Shown piece after piece: positions 61,363-64,000 of a stretch of 64,000 bases of DNA. The position numbers and the translations under genes were made by a program. Every line of letters starts with the position of its first letter. Position 1 is the stretch's first letter. The DNA lies in contig NC_134311.1 in assembly GCF_949628215.1 (NCBI RefSeq), forward strand, positions 18,972,582-19,036,581, given 5' to 3'. The DNA is from Phalacrocorax aristotelis (lineage: Eukaryota; Chordata; Aves; Suliformes; Phalacrocoracidae). The notes under the pieces are model-generated. The model had not been told where the DNA came from. It saw only the letters and a list, made by a program, of their open reading frames with translations, and did not search any database.

Positions 61363-64000
61363 CTGGACTTCTAAAGTTGTTTGGCCTTACTAAATGGATT
61401 TTATAATTCTTCTGAGTAGCTTCTACACAGATGCGGTGGATTATTAGCCAAAGACTTTTCATCTGAAATATTCTCGTTGTGAAATTCAATGAGAGTGTAG
61501 CGTACTGATGTATGTTAATAAGAGATATTCAACACAGTCTTTTGGAAGAGTAGCTGTGTGCAAGAGTAGCATTAGTCAAGCCTTTGTAGTACATTAGAAC
61601 TGTACAACTGCACTCTGAATATTTTTTAATACATATTTCCCCTTTAGTGTGAATAATTCCAAGTTTTGTAATCATTCTGTGTAAAGAATGAAACATTGGG
61701 CTTTAAAGTAAATGGCACTGGTTTTACAGTAACATGATGAACATTCTCAGCTCATTTAGTAGTTGTGCGTTACTTCCTACGCCTGAAATGGTCTTCAGAA
61801 TCAAAGCAAATAACTTCACAGCTGCTGTGTTTGCAGCTGGTCAGTTTGTGCCTTTCAGGCATACAGTAGCCACCAGGATGTCTTTCCACTTGCCAGTCAT
61901 TAAGGTGCATTCTTTTTTCTAAAGGACTTCCAAATAGGTAACTGAATATCACTCAAGCCAGATTAAGCGCACCACTGCCACCACTGAGCCCAAAGAGACA
62001 GGATATAGACCCTTTCAGTGAGCAAAAAGAGCTTCAGGAATAACCATGGTTCTGATTTTGCACTGCAGTGCAAGTGAAAAGAGTAGAGTAGTTACACCCT
62101 TGTCACACATATCAGAGAGATTCAATGGGCATCTTCAGGCTACCAGAACAATCCCGGTGTCCAAATCTGGAGCAGCCTTCTTACGTAAAGAAATTGGTCT
62201 TCTTTCTGTAAGCGGATTGACTTCCATGGCAGCATCGGGAACATCAGCAGTGGTGATGGTCTGCTTGGAAAAGCAGAGAAGGAGCATGGGGCAGGGCTTG
62301 GAAGTAAGACACGATGTAGGCATGTCCCAGTAGGCACTTCTCTTGTAGGAGGAGAGGCTGGTAGAACTGTAATCAGTTCGGAGCGGAGGAAACAAGAGGA
62401 CTGTAGGGCTAGTATTGGGGAGGAGGGATGAGGTACTTGTAGGACTGGTGCAGCATAAGAGAATATTAGAACTGGAAGATAGGGAGGCTGGAGCCAAGAG
62501 AAGAATAGGGAAGGGAATGTGAAGTAAGAGTGGAACCAAAACGATGGGAAGGATTTGAGCTGCCTAGGATAAGTGCATAGATTGGGGGGCAAGAGCAAAA
62601 GGGAGGTACTGACACAAGCAACGTGAGGGAGTGAAGTGAGGAAGATAGAGCTTGGGAATTGGTTTTATTCCCCACATCCTGAGATTACCTGAAATTCACT
62701 TGCAAATAAAAAGAAATAGTAGAGATCCCTGAAAGAGGATCTACCCAGCTGGGGCCACGCTACAGCAGTTCCTGTGGGAGTCCCATTTTCCCGGAGGGGC
62801 TTAATGGGATGTTGGGTCAGCAAAGGCTGAGGTAGCTTCCCAGAACAGATGACTGTCAGGTCATGGGGCTCTACCTCACTGAGAATCCGTTGAAAAACAA
62901 ACCAACAAAAAAACCCATGGGGTAAAAGTCGTTCAAAATAGCACAGAATATGCCTGTCCTTGACATCAGATGGTGGCTACAAGTTGACCCATGGTAGAGT
63001 GGGGTGGTATTTGGGAACATGGTGAAGTTAAGATGAGATCTAATTGTAGCTAGCCATCCCTACCCATGCCTTTCTGCCTTGCTGGAGAGCTGTCTATCAG
63101 GTTTTTAGCATTTAGTACATCTCCTGTTAGAGGAAGTAGCTTTGAATTCCAGAGTAGTTTAATAACGTGCTCTAAGTCGCTGCTAGGAAACAGCCCAAAT
63201 ACTGATACTTTCTTACTTGACTTAATGAGGAATGGTGTATTTAATTATCTTGGGGCAAATCCATACCTGCAAAATCCTGAACTGTGGCTCCTGAGTTCAC
63301 CTATCTGTGACGAGGTTCTCATCTGTGAGGGACATAAGGGCAGAGAAGCAGAAGTAAGGGGACAACAGTGAAAAATCATATTCTGTGAATAATTAATTTC
63401 TCATGGCAAGTAATTTAACAATGTTCTGCTTCAAAAAGCGGCAAATATTTCTTGCTTTGTTTTCTGTAAGCTACCTTGGGTTGTTTATATGGATTTTACA
63501 CTTCACATTTTACCCCCAGCCAAATAACATCTTTTCAGGCTGAATGTTGACAGCAGACGTATCCTTTTCTAAAGGTTACAGGAGGCATATTTGTTTCCCA
63601 TTAGCTCCCATAGTTTGTTCTGGAGCCAGCAAAATGTGTATGCCTTCACCCCACACTGAGAATCTGATTACTTAAATTGGTTTGAAATCTTTAATCTTTT
63701 TTAAGTTGAGAAAAATCTGTGCTAATAACCAACCCTGCATGCATGATTTGCCATTCTTAGTGCCCCAACTGATGTCAAGCAAACAAATGGTCAACACTGA
63801 ATTGTTCCTGTGTAGCCGACAATTCGATATTGACTATGGAGTTAATGCTAGATTGCATTGCCTCCCCCACTGTTGTGGTTATCCTGTCTTCCGACTAGAA
63901 AAATATTAAATGATGAACCAATGGACAACAATTTCACAGGTAAGAAGATGAGTCCATAATCTAAAATCTCTTTTAAAACAGAAACATCCAAATGCAGCTA
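61363..64000. other. Intergenic sequence downstream of PGGT1B, no gene recognised
   Basis: Unique sequence, purine-rich on + from about 62240 to 62660, where overlapping Ser/Pro/Leu-rich minus frames appear as composition artefacts. TRIM36 follows PGGT1B in other vertebrates, but no exon of it is visible in this 2.6 kb. Confidence 0.5.

Noticed and set aside
62135..62598. Two overlapping Ser/Leu/Pro-rich minus frames (134 and 152 codons)
   Set aside because: They lie opposite a purine-rich stretch that suppresses stops on that strand. No family, promoter or splice signals.

Overview
The window is nuclear DNA of a bird. It carries a vertebrate-style pair of multi-exon genes with GT-AG introns, two CpG-island promoters, avian CR1 LINE tails and many copies of an avian ERVL-type LTR. 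The density of ERVL LTRs suggests a neognath bird, but the species cannot be named from this sequence. All exon joins were assembled by eye from splice signals and reading phase.

Layout: 1-5.2 kb is intergenic and holds one solo LTR. CCDC112 lies on + at about 5.6-21.3 kb, with ten coding exons and 502 codons. PGGT1B, the beta subunit of protein geranylgeranyltransferase I, lies on + at 21.6-60.8 kb, with nine coding exons and 378 codons; its 3' UTR runs to about 61.36 kb. From 61.4 to 64.0 kb I see nothing. The human locus has the same order and relative orientation (CCDC112 then PGGT1B on 5q22). Only 324 bp separate the CCDC112 stop from the PGGT1B start, and I see no canonical poly(A) signal between them.

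Mobile DNA: CCDC112 intron 3 carries a 6.1-kb antisense ERVL-like provirus (8915-15053). It has two LTRs, a primer binding site, a broken gag, protease, reverse transcriptase and RNase H/integrase, and no env. PGGT1B introns carry several solo or partial ERVL LTRs, one with a perfect 5-bp target duplication. Intron 4 also holds a 250-bp alpharetrovirus-like solo LTR flanked by a perfect 6-bp duplication. CR1 fragments are at 7.6, 22.9, 23.7 and 42.1 kb.

The two host genes are functionally unrelated: a coiled-coil protein reported at centriolar satellites, and a prenyltransferase subunit. I found no convincing undescribed system. The points most worth a second look are the very tight gene-to-gene junction, a weak splice donor in CCDC112, a strong-looking but stop-containing pseudo-exon in PGGT1B intron 3, a homeodomain-site-rich block in intron 5, nested LTRs, and a protein-like minus-strand open frame at 2.9-3.2 kb.
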